DNA of 64,000 nt from Cytophagaceae bacterium (GTDB lineage Bacteria > Bacteroidota > Bacteroidia > Cytophagales > UBA9547): contig JAIYAU010000046.1 of the NCBI GenBank assembly GCA_027488865.1, forward strand, positions 1 to 64,000, read 5' to 3'. The notes below the pieces were generated by a model. It did no database searches. It was not told the DNA's origin and worked only from the letters and a program-made list of their open reading frames with translations. This document shows positions 53,863 through 61,304 of the stretch, piece by piece (the stretch's first letter is position 1; each line of letters starts with the position of its first letter). The position numbers and the translations under genes were made by a program.

Positions 53863-54131
53863 TCGAGTAGAGTAAGGTGCTTCAAATAAGCACCTTAGCC
53901 CTCTCACACCACAGGTAATAGCCCTAGCCCTTTGCTAGATGTGCATTGGTTTTGTTTCTCTCCCTATTACTTGCGTTGAGAACTTCCCACCTTTGGCCCC
54001 GCATCTCAAGGATTTGCACCTTGATAGCGATTCAATTCCATTCACACCGTTACCAAAAAAACATCCATTTTCTTGGATAATTCCCAGAAAAATATGCCTT
54101 GATTTTCTCATATATTTGTATATATTTATTA
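53863..54131 (-). mobile_element. Group II intron-like remnant inserted in an attC-like site
   Basis: On the minus strand this segment ends GTGGTGTGAGAGGG, then a perfect 10-bp hairpin (TAAGGTGCTT and AAGCACCTTA, 53873-53897), then CTCTACTCGA. That order (GTGTGAGAGG, hairpin, CTACTCGAT) is how many bacterial group II introns end. There is no reverse transcriptase and I cannot identify domain V or a GTGYG 5' end, so it is at best a shortened copy. Group IIC-attC introns are known to insert in attC sites in this opposite orientation. Confidence 0.4.
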
Positions 54132-54257
54132 CAGTGTTTAAGCAAACCAGGGCTGTGTTGGTTGGTGCAGGTTCAGGCGTTTCACCTACATTATTTAGGG
54201 TGATACAGAACTGGTTTTAACTCTCTGGTTTTCTTAAACACCTATTCGTTTGTAGCC
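54132..54257 (+). repeat. Remaining part of attC-like site 4
   Basis: Arm GTGTTTAAGCAAACCAG (54134-54150) pairs with CTGGTTTTCTTAAACAC (54225-54241) with one mismatch; then spacer CTATTC and right box GTTTGTAGCC (54248-54257). Together with the box at 53854-53862 this would be a complete site without the insertion. Confidence 0.55.
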
Positions 54258-54302
54258 ATTTTAGGACAGACCGCACCGAAACCAAATACCGATATTTGAC
54301 GA

Positions 54303-54995
54303 ATGAATGACAACGATACAAAACGACTTTCACGACTAACTGCAATTCTAACACAACTGCAAACAAAACGACTTTTGACAGCGACAGGTCTCGCTGAAAA
54401 ATTCAATGTAAGCATCAGAACCATCTATAGGGACATCAAGGCTTTGGAACAAGCAGGTGTTCCCATCATTACAGAAGAAGGAAAAGGCTATACATTAATG
54501 GTTGGCTATAAAATTCCACCAGTAATGTTTACCGAAAGCCAAGCAAATGCTTTAATTCTTGCCGAACAGCTTGTTTTGAAAAACAAAGACACTTCATTCA
54601 TAAAAGACTATTCAGAAGCAATTGACAAAATAAAAGCGGTTTTAAGACAAACTGACAAGGACAAAGCAAATTTACTTGCCGACAGAACTCGTTTTGAACA
54701 AAACATTAACAGAGAAAGAAACAGCAACAATATTTCTGAATTACAGCAAGCATTAACGAATTTTCAATTGGTTAAATTTGATTATACAAACGAACAAAAT
54801 AAAACAACCAGCCGAATAGTTGAGCCGTTTGCTTTAATTAGTACAACAGAAAATTGGTTACTTATTGCTTGGTGTCGTTTGCGAAAAGAATTTCGGTATT
54901 TCCGCTTAGACAGAATCTCTATAATGCAAATGCTTACTGAGAAATTTGAGCCCCATAAAATGACCTTACAAGAATATTTTGACAAATTTTACTAA
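54303..54995 (+). CDS. Cassette 5: YafY-type HTH/WYL transcriptional regulator
   Basis: 230 residues. N-terminal winged helix HTH_11 (RLSRLTAILTQLQTKRLLTATGLAEKFNVSIRTIYRDIKALEQAGVPI, about 6-53) and a C-terminal WYL domain (about 140-215, FDYTNEQNKTTSRIVEPFALISTTENWLLIAWCRLRKEFRYFRLDRI). WYL regulators sense ligands such as nucleic acid or nucleotides; here it probably controls its own unit, which holds a Rid protein and a YdeI protein downstream. The stop is 86 nt before the next gene. Confidence 0.9.
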   Translation: MNDNDTKRLSRLTAILTQLQTKRLLTATGLAEKFNVSIRTIYRDIKALEQAGVPIITEEGKGYTLMVGYKIPPVMFTESQANALILAEQLVLKNKDTSFIKDYSEAIDKIKAVLRQTDKDKANLLADRTRFEQNINRERNSNNISELQQALTNFQLVKFDYTNEQNKTTSRIVEPFALISTTENWLLIAWCRLRKEFRYFRLDRISIMQMLTEKFEPHKMTLQEYFDKFY

Positions 54996-55081
54996 TCCGT
55001 TTTGACCCCTGACATAAGGCTGTCATAAGCCCATTTTACTTTTGCAAAGTCAATAATGACAAACAATTTAAAATCAATAAA

Positions 55082-55474
55082 ATGCAAAAGACAACATTCG
55101 ACCCTTGGGCTTGGGGTAAAAACACAAATTCAGTACAAGCCGTAGAAGTAAAGCAAGCAGAAGGAACGCTTTATTGTTCAGGACAAGTAGCTATTGACGC
55201 AAACGGAGTTCCAAGCGCTGCCGATATGAGAAGCCAACTCATTCAAACCATCGCAAATTTGGAGCAACTTATTGGCGAGTCAGGTTATGAGTGCAAAAAC
55301 ATTGTACGACTAAATGTTTACACAACAAACACAAACGAGTTCTTCACCACTTGTATGGATGTTTATGTGCCATTTCTTATGAAACACGGAATACAGCAAG
55401 CAACCACGCTACTCGAAGTTAAAGGACTTTTTGCAACTTTGACCGTAGAGTTGGAAGCTACGGTTGTAAAGTAA
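55082..55474 (+). CDS. Cassette 5: Rid family (YjgF/UK114-like) protein
   Basis: 130 residues with the Rid fold: LYCSGQVAIDANGVPSAADMRSQLIQTIANLEQLI (about 32-66), IVRLNVYTT and ATTLLEVKGLFATLTVELEATVVK. True RidA enzymes hydrolyse reactive imines and use an arginine in the last block (RxxVxVxxLP, usually PARxxV). Here that block reads ATTLLEVKGL and lacks the arginine, so deaminase activity is doubtful; this is a Rid-like protein of another subgroup. It is followed at two bases by the YdeI gene. Confidence 0.82.
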   Translation: MQKTTFDPWAWGKNTNSVQAVEVKQAEGTLYCSGQVAIDANGVPSAADMRSQLIQTIANLEQLIGESGYECKNIVRLNVYTTNTNEFFTTCMDVYVPFLMKHGIQQATTLLEVKGLFATLTVELEATVVK

Positions 55475-55476
55475 CA

Positions 55477-56049
55477 ATGAACGAAACAGAAATTTTTTAT
55501 CCGACAAGTCAAGCAGATTGGCGACAATGGTTAGCAGATAATCATTTGTCCAAACAATCTGTTTGGCTTGTTTTTCATGCTAAATCATCAAAGAAGCCTT
55601 CCATCTCCTGGAGTGAAGCAGTTGATGAAGCATTATGCTTTGGTTGGATAGACAGCAAGAAAATCAAAATTGATAAAGAACAATCACACCAATTTTTCAG
55701 TAAACGAAAACCGCAAAGCACTTGGTCAAAAGTCAACAAAGAGAAAGTTCAAAACCTTATCACAAAAGGATTAATGACACAAGCAGGCTTGAATAGTATT
55801 GAAGCAGCCAAACAAAACGGTTCTTGGACAATTTTGGACGAAGTTGAAGAACTCATCATCCCCAAAGACTTAGAAAAAGCATTTAACAAACATCAAGGTT
55901 CAAAAGACTATTTTCAAAGTTTAAGCAAGACGATTAGAAAAATGATGCTGACATCACTCGTTCTTACCAAACGACAAGAAACTCGACAAAAACGCATTGA
56001 CGAAATTGCTGAACTTGCAGGACATAACAAGAAACCCAAGCAATACTGA
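55477..56049 (+). CDS. Cassette 5: YdeI/OmpD-associated family protein
   Basis: 190 residues. It begins with the family block QADWRQWLADNHLSKQSVWLVFHAKSSKKPSISWSEAVDEALCFGWIDSK (13-62), followed by FFSKRKPQSTWSKVNKEKVQNLI and SLSKTIRKMMLTSLVLTKRQETRQKRIDEIAEL, the helical YdeI part. Members are reported in bacteriocin or peptide resistance and stress; no enzyme activity is known to me. It starts two bases after the Rid gene stop, so the two are one operon. Confidence 0.87.
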   Translation: MNETEIFYPTSQADWRQWLADNHLSKQSVWLVFHAKSSKKPSISWSEAVDEALCFGWIDSKKIKIDKEQSHQFFSKRKPQSTWSKVNKEKVQNLITKGLMTQAGLNSIEAAKQNGSWTILDEVEELIIPKDLEKAFNKHQGSKDYFQSLSKTIRKMMLTSLVLTKRQETRQKRIDEIAELAGHNKKPKQY

Positions 56050-56061
56050 CGAAAGTTAAAC

Positions 56062-56071
56062 AGCTACTAAC
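56062..56071 (+). other. Degenerate left box at the end of cassette unit 5
   Basis: AGCTACTAAC matches the inverse of the unit 5 start (GTTTGTAGCC at 54248) at 8 of 10 bases, 13 nt after the YdeI stop. I find no matching right half, so the array ends here or the site is truncated. Confidence 0.35.
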
Positions 56072-56189
56072 AAAGTATTTGAACATTTTCGGGCTTCATG
56101 GTTTGGACATGGTATTGGACTGCAACTTTCGGAACTAAGTTCCTTCTATGTTTTATGACATGGAAGTAAACTTCATCGCCAAATTGTGT

Positions 56190-56348
56190 CTACTTAACAA
56201 TATCCTTATTCATAAGCGATAGTAAATTATCTGGAATAGGCCTACAATTGCAATTTCTTTGATGATCCACATGCCAAATGATGCGTTGTTGAAGTGTTGC
56301 ATTATGAACCATTGGATGTGCTAAATGCCATTCTTTATTTGTTTTCAT
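56190..56348 (-). CDS. Small conserved-looking protein, 52 aa
   Basis: A complete frame from ATG at 56348 to TAG at 56190, reading MKTNKEWHLAHPMVHNATLQ, then QRIIWHVDHQRNCNCRPIP and DNLLSLMNKDIVK. The composition (His-rich, CNC motif, no low-complexity runs) looks like a real protein; small Bacteroidota proteins with the pattern NATLxQRxxWHxxHxxxCxCRPIP exist, as I recall, without known function. It lies in the gap between the cassette array and the hydrolase gene, on the same strand as the latter. Confidence 0.6.
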   Translation of the reverse strand: MKTNKEWHLAHPMVHNATLQQRIIWHVDHQRNCNCRPIPDNLLSLMNKDIVK

Positions 56349-56404
56349 TTTTGTATTGTTAAAATTATTGAGTAATGTTCGTATTCAATAGACATTTATT
56401 TAAA

Positions 56405-57541
56405 TCACTTGCTATCTGCTAAATTAAATTTACCATTTAACACATCTTTAACTATTATCTGCCTCACCAATTCCGGTTCTTCATATAATGGACTATGTGC
56501 GGAATTTTTAAAGGTATAAAATCCTTTATGCGGTGCATTTAGTGTTATTAAATATGCTTTTGACAAGTCTTTATTTACCGTGTAATCATACTTGCCACTA
56601 AAAAAATATACAGGGATATCTATTTTAGGTACTTTAGTGGTGTAGTCTGTTTCAAGCATTTCTTTAATAAGATTGGTCTTTGGCAAAAAATTAAATTTTG
56701 ATTTCCATATATTAATTTTTTCTGCTAAGGTATATGCTTTACACGCCCATACAGGAATAAATATATCCCAGAAAACTGATGTCATCTTGTGCATGGTTCC
56801 AATGCCAAGCGTATGCATAGCATTATCCCTAAGCGCAGACTTATAAAATTTTATAATGTTAGAATCTGCTTCTAAAACTTTATAATTTTTTAAAGCATTG
56901 ACTACTTTTGTATTACCGTCTTTAATGGATTTGTTTAACATGTATTTATAGGCTAGTTTTTCTGATGCTGCTTGATGTGTTATTTGCCCCATGCCAATGT
57001 ACGCACGGTATAGTTCGGGATGTTTTTGTATAAGTAATAAGGCAATAGGTGTACCTCCGGAATGAGCCATTACATATATTTTATCTTTATTAAATCGTTG
57101 TATTAAATATTGTGTTACTTTATATGCATCATCTGCTAATTGATGGTAGCTCATACTACCCACAGTTACTTCAGGGGTATATGAAAGTCCTCCTCCGCGC
57201 TGCTCCCAGTAACAAACTGTAAAATTATCTTCTAGCTGTGGTTTGTATTTATCAATCAAAAAATAATTAGGAAAGGCAGGACCTCCATGTATGTATAACA
57301 AAACTGGATGATCTATATTTTTACTTTGTATAAACATTCCTTGTTTTACGCCATTTACATTTATAAAAGTCTTTTCCGACAAACTATTAGCCAATACCTT
57401 GCCTTGTTGATCTCTATAAGGATATATCTTACCAGGACTATAGATTAATATTGTCACTAACAATAATAGACATAACCCTACTACTAGGATACCAAAGGCT
57501 ATAAACATTATTTTAAATGATTTAAACCATTTGAATGTCAT
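56405..57541 (-). CDS. Alpha/beta hydrolase, prolyl aminopeptidase-like
   Basis: 378 residues. An N-terminal membrane helix (IMFIAFGILVVGLCLLLLVTILIY) anchors a hydrolase domain facing outward. Oxyanion-hole HGGP in LLYIHGGPAFP, WEQRGGGLSY (proline iminopeptidase-type DQRGxGxS), nucleophile serine in MAHSGGTPIALL, acid in FFSGKYDYTV and the last histidine in FKNSAHSPLYEE. The elbow is HSGG rather than the usual GHSWGG. The substrate is unknown. Confidence 0.87.
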   Translation of the reverse strand: MTFKWFKSFKIMFIAFGILVVGLCLLLLVTILIYSPGKIYPYRDQQGKVLANSLSEKTFINVNGVKQGMFIQSKNIDHPVLLYIHGGPAFPNYFLIDKYKPQLEDNFTVCYWEQRGGGLSYTPEVTVGSMSYHQLADDAYKVTQYLIQRFNKDKIYVMAHSGGTPIALLLIQKHPELYRAYIGMGQITHQAASEKLAYKYMLNKSIKDGNTKVVNALKNYKVLEADSNIIKFYKSALRDNAMHTLGIGTMHKMTSVFWDIFIPVWACKAYTLAEKINIWKSKFNFLPKTNLIKEMLETDYTTKVPKIDIPVYFFSGKYDYTVNKDLSKAYLITLNAPHKGFYTFKNSAHSPLYEEPELVRQIIVKDVLNGKFNLADSK

Positions 57542-57598
57542 GATTAGTGTTTATTAAAAATAATACTAGTACCGTATAATTGCATTTAATCGTTTTAA

Positions 57599-57781
57599 TT
57601 ATTTATTAGTATTATTTACAACTTCTCCCTTTATTAACGATACCTCTTTAATTCCAATAGGGTCTTTGGCTTTAGTCGTTGTAAAAGCTAATTTTTTTAT
57701 ACTTAAAATTGTAAAATAAGTAATGACCAAACCTAATAATACAGTAAAACCAAGCAGACTAATTTGAAAAGTATTTTTCAT
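57599..57781 (-). CDS. Small single-span membrane protein
   Basis: 60 residues from the ATG at 57781 (MKNTFQISLLGFTVLLGLVITYFTI); the frame is open to a TTG at 57811 but the ATG precedes the membrane helix properly. The tail is polar (KLAFTTTKAKDPIGIKEVSLIKGEVVNNTNK). No family is recognised. It precedes the hydrolase gene by 58 nt on the same strand, so the two may be co-transcribed. Confidence 0.5.
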   Translation of the reverse strand: MKNTFQISLLGFTVLLGLVITYFTILSIKKLAFTTTKAKDPIGIKEVSLIKGEVVNNTNK

Positions 57782-57923
57782 GGCAAGTGGTGTATCTAAT
57801 ATGAAGCTCAAAGTTCAAATATTAGGAAGTATAAAAAGTATATAAGTATTATTATAAATTATACATATATCACATTGTTGAAAGGTAGGTGGTTAGTTCA
57901 AAATTGATATTTAAAGCTGTGAA

Positions 57924-58370
57924 ATGACATTTGTTAAAGTGTTCATACATTTTGTTTGGAGTACCAAAAATAGAATACCTCACCTAGATTCAAAAGAATT
58001 AAGATTAAAAGTGTGGAATCATATTCGTGAGAATGCGCATGAAAAAGGAATATTTATTGATTTCATAAATGGATATGAGGATCATTGCCATTGTTTAGTT
58101 TCTTTGAATACAGATCAAACAATTCAAAAGGTAATGCAATTAATTAAAGGCGAGTCTGCATTTTGGATAAATAAACTTGGTTTAACAAAACAAAAATTTG
58201 AATGGCAAGATGAATATTTTGCTGTTTCAGTTTCAGAATCGATGATTGACAAGGTTAGAGAATATATTAAAAAACAAGAAGAGCACCACAGCAATAAAAC
58301 ATTTCAACAAGAATATGATGAATTTATTAATAAATATGGATTTGAGAAAATTGATGGCTCTGTCAATTGA
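57924..58370 (+). CDS. REP-associated / IS200-type Y1 transposase
   Basis: 148 residues of the Y1 (HUH) family that cuts and joins single-stranded DNA. FIHFVWSTKNRIP opens the fold, the HUH pair is His54 and His56 in EDHCHCLV, and the catalytic tyrosine is Tyr114 in VREYIKKQEEHH. The pattern HFVWSTKNR is typical of REP-associated tyrosine transposases (RAYT-like). No TnpB gene accompanies it. Three hairpin repeats with 37-bp spacing follow at 58446-58539, plausibly its targets. Confidence 0.9.
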   Translation: MTFVKVFIHFVWSTKNRIPHLDSKELRLKVWNHIRENAHEKGIFIDFINGYEDHCHCLVSLNTDQTIQKVMQLIKGESAFWINKLGLTKQKFEWQDEYFAVSVSESMIDKVREYIKKQEEHHSNKTFQQEYDEFINKYGFEKIDGSVN

Positions 58371-58445
58371 ATTGAAATGGGTTTTAACCCATTTAGATTA
58401 AGAAAAAGGAATTATGTTTTAATGCATCAAACAATTGAATCTTAT

Positions 58446-58539
58446 CCTCTAGCTAAAGCTAGAGGCAACTCAATCTTATTATCCTCCAGATAAAGCTGGA
58501 GGCAATTCAATATTTCAATCCTCAATATGAAGATGGAGG
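58446..58539 (+). repeat. Three 37-bp hairpin repeats (REP-like) beside the Y1 transposase
   Basis: CCTCTAGC-TAAA-GCTAGAGG (58446-58465), CCTCCAG-ATAAAG-CTGGAGG (58483-58502) and a degenerate CCTC...GAGG (58520-58539). The hairpins start exactly 37 bp apart and each is followed by GGCAA(C/T)TCAA. Stem changes are partly compensated (TAG/CTA to CAG/CTG), so the hairpin itself is conserved. The rest of the 304-nt gap to the next gene holds nothing else I can see. Confidence 0.75.
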
Positions 58540-58674
58540 CAATTCAAACTTTCATTTAAGAGCAATCCTCACATTTATAAATTTTATTTATTCCAGTATA
58601 ACACACTAACCAGATTTGGTTGGCATTTTTGTAAAATTGAAATTGTTACATTCAATTTTATTTGATTCATTAAA

Positions 58675-59397
58675 ATGACTTTAGAGGAAATAATTAATTT
58701 TAGACGTTCAGTTAGACATTACAAAGATGTTTCTATTGATGCAGATAAGGTTAGACATTGCTTAGAATTGGCAACTTTAGCCCCTAATAGTTCCAATATG
58801 CAGCTTTGGGAGTTTTATCATGTAGTTGATACTACTACCTTAAAAAAACTATCAATAGCTTGTTTAAGCCAAGGTGCAGCAGCCACCGCAACTCAAATGG
58901 TAGTGTTTGTCACTAGGCAAGATTTATACCGCACAAGAGCTAAAGAAATGTTTGAATTAGAATCTAACAATGTGCTAGAAAACAGTAATAAACTCAAACA
59001 AGAAGGTAGAATCAAAAAATGGAAAATATATTATAGTACAGTAATGCCATTTTTATATAGTCGATTTTTTGGAATAATGGGGCTTATAAGAACTATATCT
59101 GTAAACATCATTGGTTTATTTAGACCCATCATATATCAAGTTTCAGAAAATGATATGAGAGTAGTAGTGCATAAAACTTGCGCTTTGGCTGCACAAACAT
59201 TTATGTTAGCCATGGCAAACGAACAATATGATACTTGCCCCATGGAAGGTTTTGACAGCAGAAAGGTAAAGAAAATATTAAAATTGCCTTATGGAGCAGA
59301 AATAAATATGGTTATTTCTTGTGGCATAAGAGAAGAAGAAGGAATTTGGGGTGATAGAAAAAGGGTTCCTTTTACCGAGGTTTATCACCAAATATAA
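58675..59397 (+). CDS. Nitroreductase family protein
   Basis: 240 residues: FMN-binding start EEIINFRRSVRHYKDV, then LATLAPNSSNMQLWEFYHVV (about 32-51), TCPMEGFD (about 182-189) and INMVISCGIREEEGIWG. A middle insert (residues about 115-150, PFLYSRFFGIMGLIRTISVNIIGLFRPI) is hydrophobic and may attach the protein to the membrane. This insert is absent from the nitroreductase at 980-1609. Substrate unknown; single gene. Confidence 0.88.
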   Translation: MTLEEIINFRRSVRHYKDVSIDADKVRHCLELATLAPNSSNMQLWEFYHVVDTTTLKKLSIACLSQGAAATATQMVVFVTRQDLYRTRAKEMFELESNNVLENSNKLKQEGRIKKWKIYYSTVMPFLYSRFFGIMGLIRTISVNIIGLFRPIIYQVSENDMRVVVHKTCALAAQTFMLAMANEQYDTCPMEGFDSRKVKKILKLPYGAEINMVISCGIREEEGIWGDRKRVPFTEVYHQI

Positions 59398-59489
59398 GAT
59401 TTGAATAAACACAAATATTCCATTTAAATTCGTAAAAGGTTCGTAATTTTTGTTTGGTACAATACACTTTATGCTTTATTTAGCATCCA

Positions 59490-59828
59490 TTATTGCCAAT
59501 ACCTATATATTACTCCACAAAAAAATACGAATAGAAAAAATGAATAAATGACTTTATTATTTTTAGCCAACCATAGTGGCAAATAGATATCAAAATTTTC
59601 TTTGGTAGATGAAGAATATCTACGGGCAATTAAAGTAAGCGGACAATGGTTTTTATAAATCAACAAAACCACTATTTCCACACCAAATAGTAACAATCCT
59701 ATCCACACATAAAGATTTATTTTATCTACGATTACTGCATACATCATATAACTAAAAATGAAAGTAAACATACACCAAATGATGGTGTGAATAGCCTTGA
59801 TCATTACAAGCTTTTGATGAGACGTCAT
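59490..59828 (-). CDS. Small membrane protein of unknown function
   Basis: 112 residues with three hydrophobic segments (IIWCMFTFIFSYMMYAVIV, LYVWIGLLLFGVEIVVLLIY, VIYSFFLFVFFCGVIY) and a loop CPLTLIARRYSSSTKENFDIYLPLWLAKN. I do not recognise the family by name, though the CPLT loop is seen in other small membrane proteins. Its start overlaps the CPBP gene by four bases (ATGA), so it is the last gene of a coupled membrane-protein operon. Confidence 0.65.
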   Translation of the reverse strand: MTSHQKLVMIKAIHTIIWCMFTFIFSYMMYAVIVDKINLYVWIGLLLFGVEIVVLLIYKNHCPLTLIARRYSSSTKENFDIYLPLWLAKNNKVIYSFFLFVFFCGVIYRYWQ

Positions 59829-60640
59829 AACCTTTCTTTTGGTTTACGATGCTGATTTACTAAGCCCAAAGTTAGTGCTACTATTAGTTCCAAAGAAAAA
59901 ACCAAAATTACTTTCCAATTTAAGTGCAACTCTAATACCCCATTATTTCCTTCTTCTAGCGCCATGCCAATACAGCTATTAAACCAAGCATGGTTAACAA
60001 TACACAAAAAAAGATTATTAGAATATTTGTAAAAGGTGGTGAAACTAGCCGTGAGTACCAACCCTGACACATAATATAACCAAAACGGAAATCCACTTTG
60101 CACCGATCCTTTTATTAACCACAAGGGTAAATGCCATACAGTCCATATTATACTTACAAGTACTATGGATGGTAAAAAAGTAGTTATACTTTCTATTTTT
60201 GGTTGTAATATTCCTCGCCAACCTAATTCTTCCACTCCGCCAAGTATAATTAAAAACGGTAAATTAATAAGCATAGCAACAAAAGATATAGACCGATGGA
60301 TGTCAAACGAAATCCAAATCATGGCGAATCGCCTTATTAAAAACAAAATAAAAATAAGCCAAACCTTTGTAGAGATCTTTAAGCCAAAAATATAGTTAAG
60401 AAAGTTCTTATTATTAAAGCTATCCCTAAATTGTTGGTAAATAATAAAAGAACTAATAGCTGGTGCTACACTGCCAAAGGAATAAAATATCCAAAATGAT
60501 AAGGTACCATACCAAAGGCTATTAAAATATTGATTACCAATTATAATTATCCCCCAAACAGACCAAGCAATAACAAAAGTATACAACAAGAAAAAAGCAA
60601 TAAGTTTATTAGAAGCAGCATGATGATAATTATTGATCAT
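59825..60640 (-). CDS. CPBP family intramembrane metalloprotease
   Basis: 271 residues with about seven membrane helices and a complete CPBP signature: EELGWRG in GGVEELGWRGILQP (about 135-148), FxxxH-like IIWTVWHLPLWL, and the third-motif VNHAWFN. Such enzymes cleave membrane substrates. It overlaps both neighbours by four bases, so it is coupled with the frameshifted DUF6064 gene upstream and the small membrane protein downstream. Confidence 0.9.
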   Translation of the reverse strand: MINNYHHAASNKLIAFFLLYTFVIAWSVWGIIIIGNQYFNSLWYGTLSFWIFYSFGSVAPAISSFIIYQQFRDSFNNKNFLNYIFGLKISTKVWLIFILFLIRRFAMIWISFDIHRSISFVAMLINLPFLIILGGVEELGWRGILQPKIESITTFLPSIVLVSIIWTVWHLPLWLIKGSVQSGFPFWLYYVSGLVLTASFTTFYKYSNNLFLCIVNHAWFNSCIGMALEEGNNGVLELHLNWKVILVFSLELIVALTLGLVNQHRKPKERL

Positions 60641-61110
60641 GTGTTTAGTGTTTTATGCAATTGGTTATTTTTGTAAAGTAGCAAACTAACAGCAACTACA
60701 CTTGTTAAAAGCAAGCTTGCATCTTCTAAAATGCCAAATTGAAAAGCGGCCATAAAACCAATAATGGACCATAAAAAAGGTATGATTATAATCCAAATTG
60801 GACAACTTTTTTGGTTTAATAATAATACACCAAAAGTAAAAATGGTAGTAGGGCAGGGCAATCCAAATGTAGGCGAATAAGGATAGACATGACCAATTAA
60901 ATAACCTATTATTGGGTATAAAATAAGTGCAAATGTTATAAATACAATTGCCACAAGGCTATAAAGATCTCTTTTAAGTAGAAAAACCAATTTGTTTTGA
61001 TAAACACCATATAGTATAAACATAAAACCTTGAAACATAAATAAGACTCCAAATACATAAGCTGCCTTGTTAATAGCTGTAAAATAAATTAAGTGGTAAA
61101 CGGTTCCCAT
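60637..61110 (-). CDS. DUF6064 membrane protein, C-terminal part (frameshifted gene)
   Basis: 157 residues holding the second part of a DUF6064 protein: MGTVYHLIYFTAINKAAYVFG, ALILYPIIGYLIGHVYPYSPTFGLPCPTTIFTFGVLLL, then two more helices. The first part is in the gene at 61089-61304, in another frame. If one T were added to the seven-T run (61129-61135 on the minus strand) the two would join as INIFFAFIWIWMGTVYHLIYF, just as in intact members. The start at 61110 may therefore not be used. Function unknown. Confidence 0.75.
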   Translation of the reverse strand: MGTVYHLIYFTAINKAAYVFGVLFMFQGFMFILYGVYQNKLVFLLKRDLYSLVAIVFITFALILYPIIGYLIGHVYPYSPTFGLPCPTTIFTFGVLLLNQKSCPIWIIIIPFLWSIIGFMAAFQFGILEDASLLLTSVVAVSLLLYKNNQLHKTLNT

Positions 61111-61304
61111 CCAAATCCAAATAAAGGCAAAAAAATATTGATGGATTTGTTTAATATAAACGTTGATTTAATAGCAAAATAAAATGCTAACATTCCAAAC
61201 AAAACAAAAATAATTTGCAAAGGAAAAACTGCCTCATTATAGTGTTTAAATACTTCTACAAACTGGGCGGTGTTAAAAGGAATTTTTAAAACAGAATTAT
61301 TCAT
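61089..61304 (-). CDS. DUF6064 membrane protein, N-terminal part (frameshifted gene)
   Basis: 71 residues with the DUF6064 start IPFNTAQFVEVFKHYNEAVFPLQIIFVLFGMLAFYFAIK; after NIF the frame runs into LPLFGFGWEPFTT and stops. The break falls at a run of seven A (plus strand 61129-61135). A sequencing error, a real mutation, or slippage during transcription or translation could each explain it. Its start overlaps the upstream barrel gene stop by four bases. Confidence 0.7.
   Translation of the reverse strand: MNNSVLKIPFNTAQFVEVFKHYNEAVFPLQIIFVLFGMLAFYFAIKSTFILNKSINIFLPLFGFGWEPFTT

Noticed and set aside
53939..54220. 93-codon + strand frame between cassettes 4 and 5
   Set aside because: It spans the intron-like insert and the palindrome; composition is not coding-like and structure explains the sequence better.
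58446..58539. Considered as a CRISPR array because of the regular 37-bp spacing
   Set aside because: Only three units, the hairpin stems vary, the spaces are not unique spacers, and no cas gene is near.
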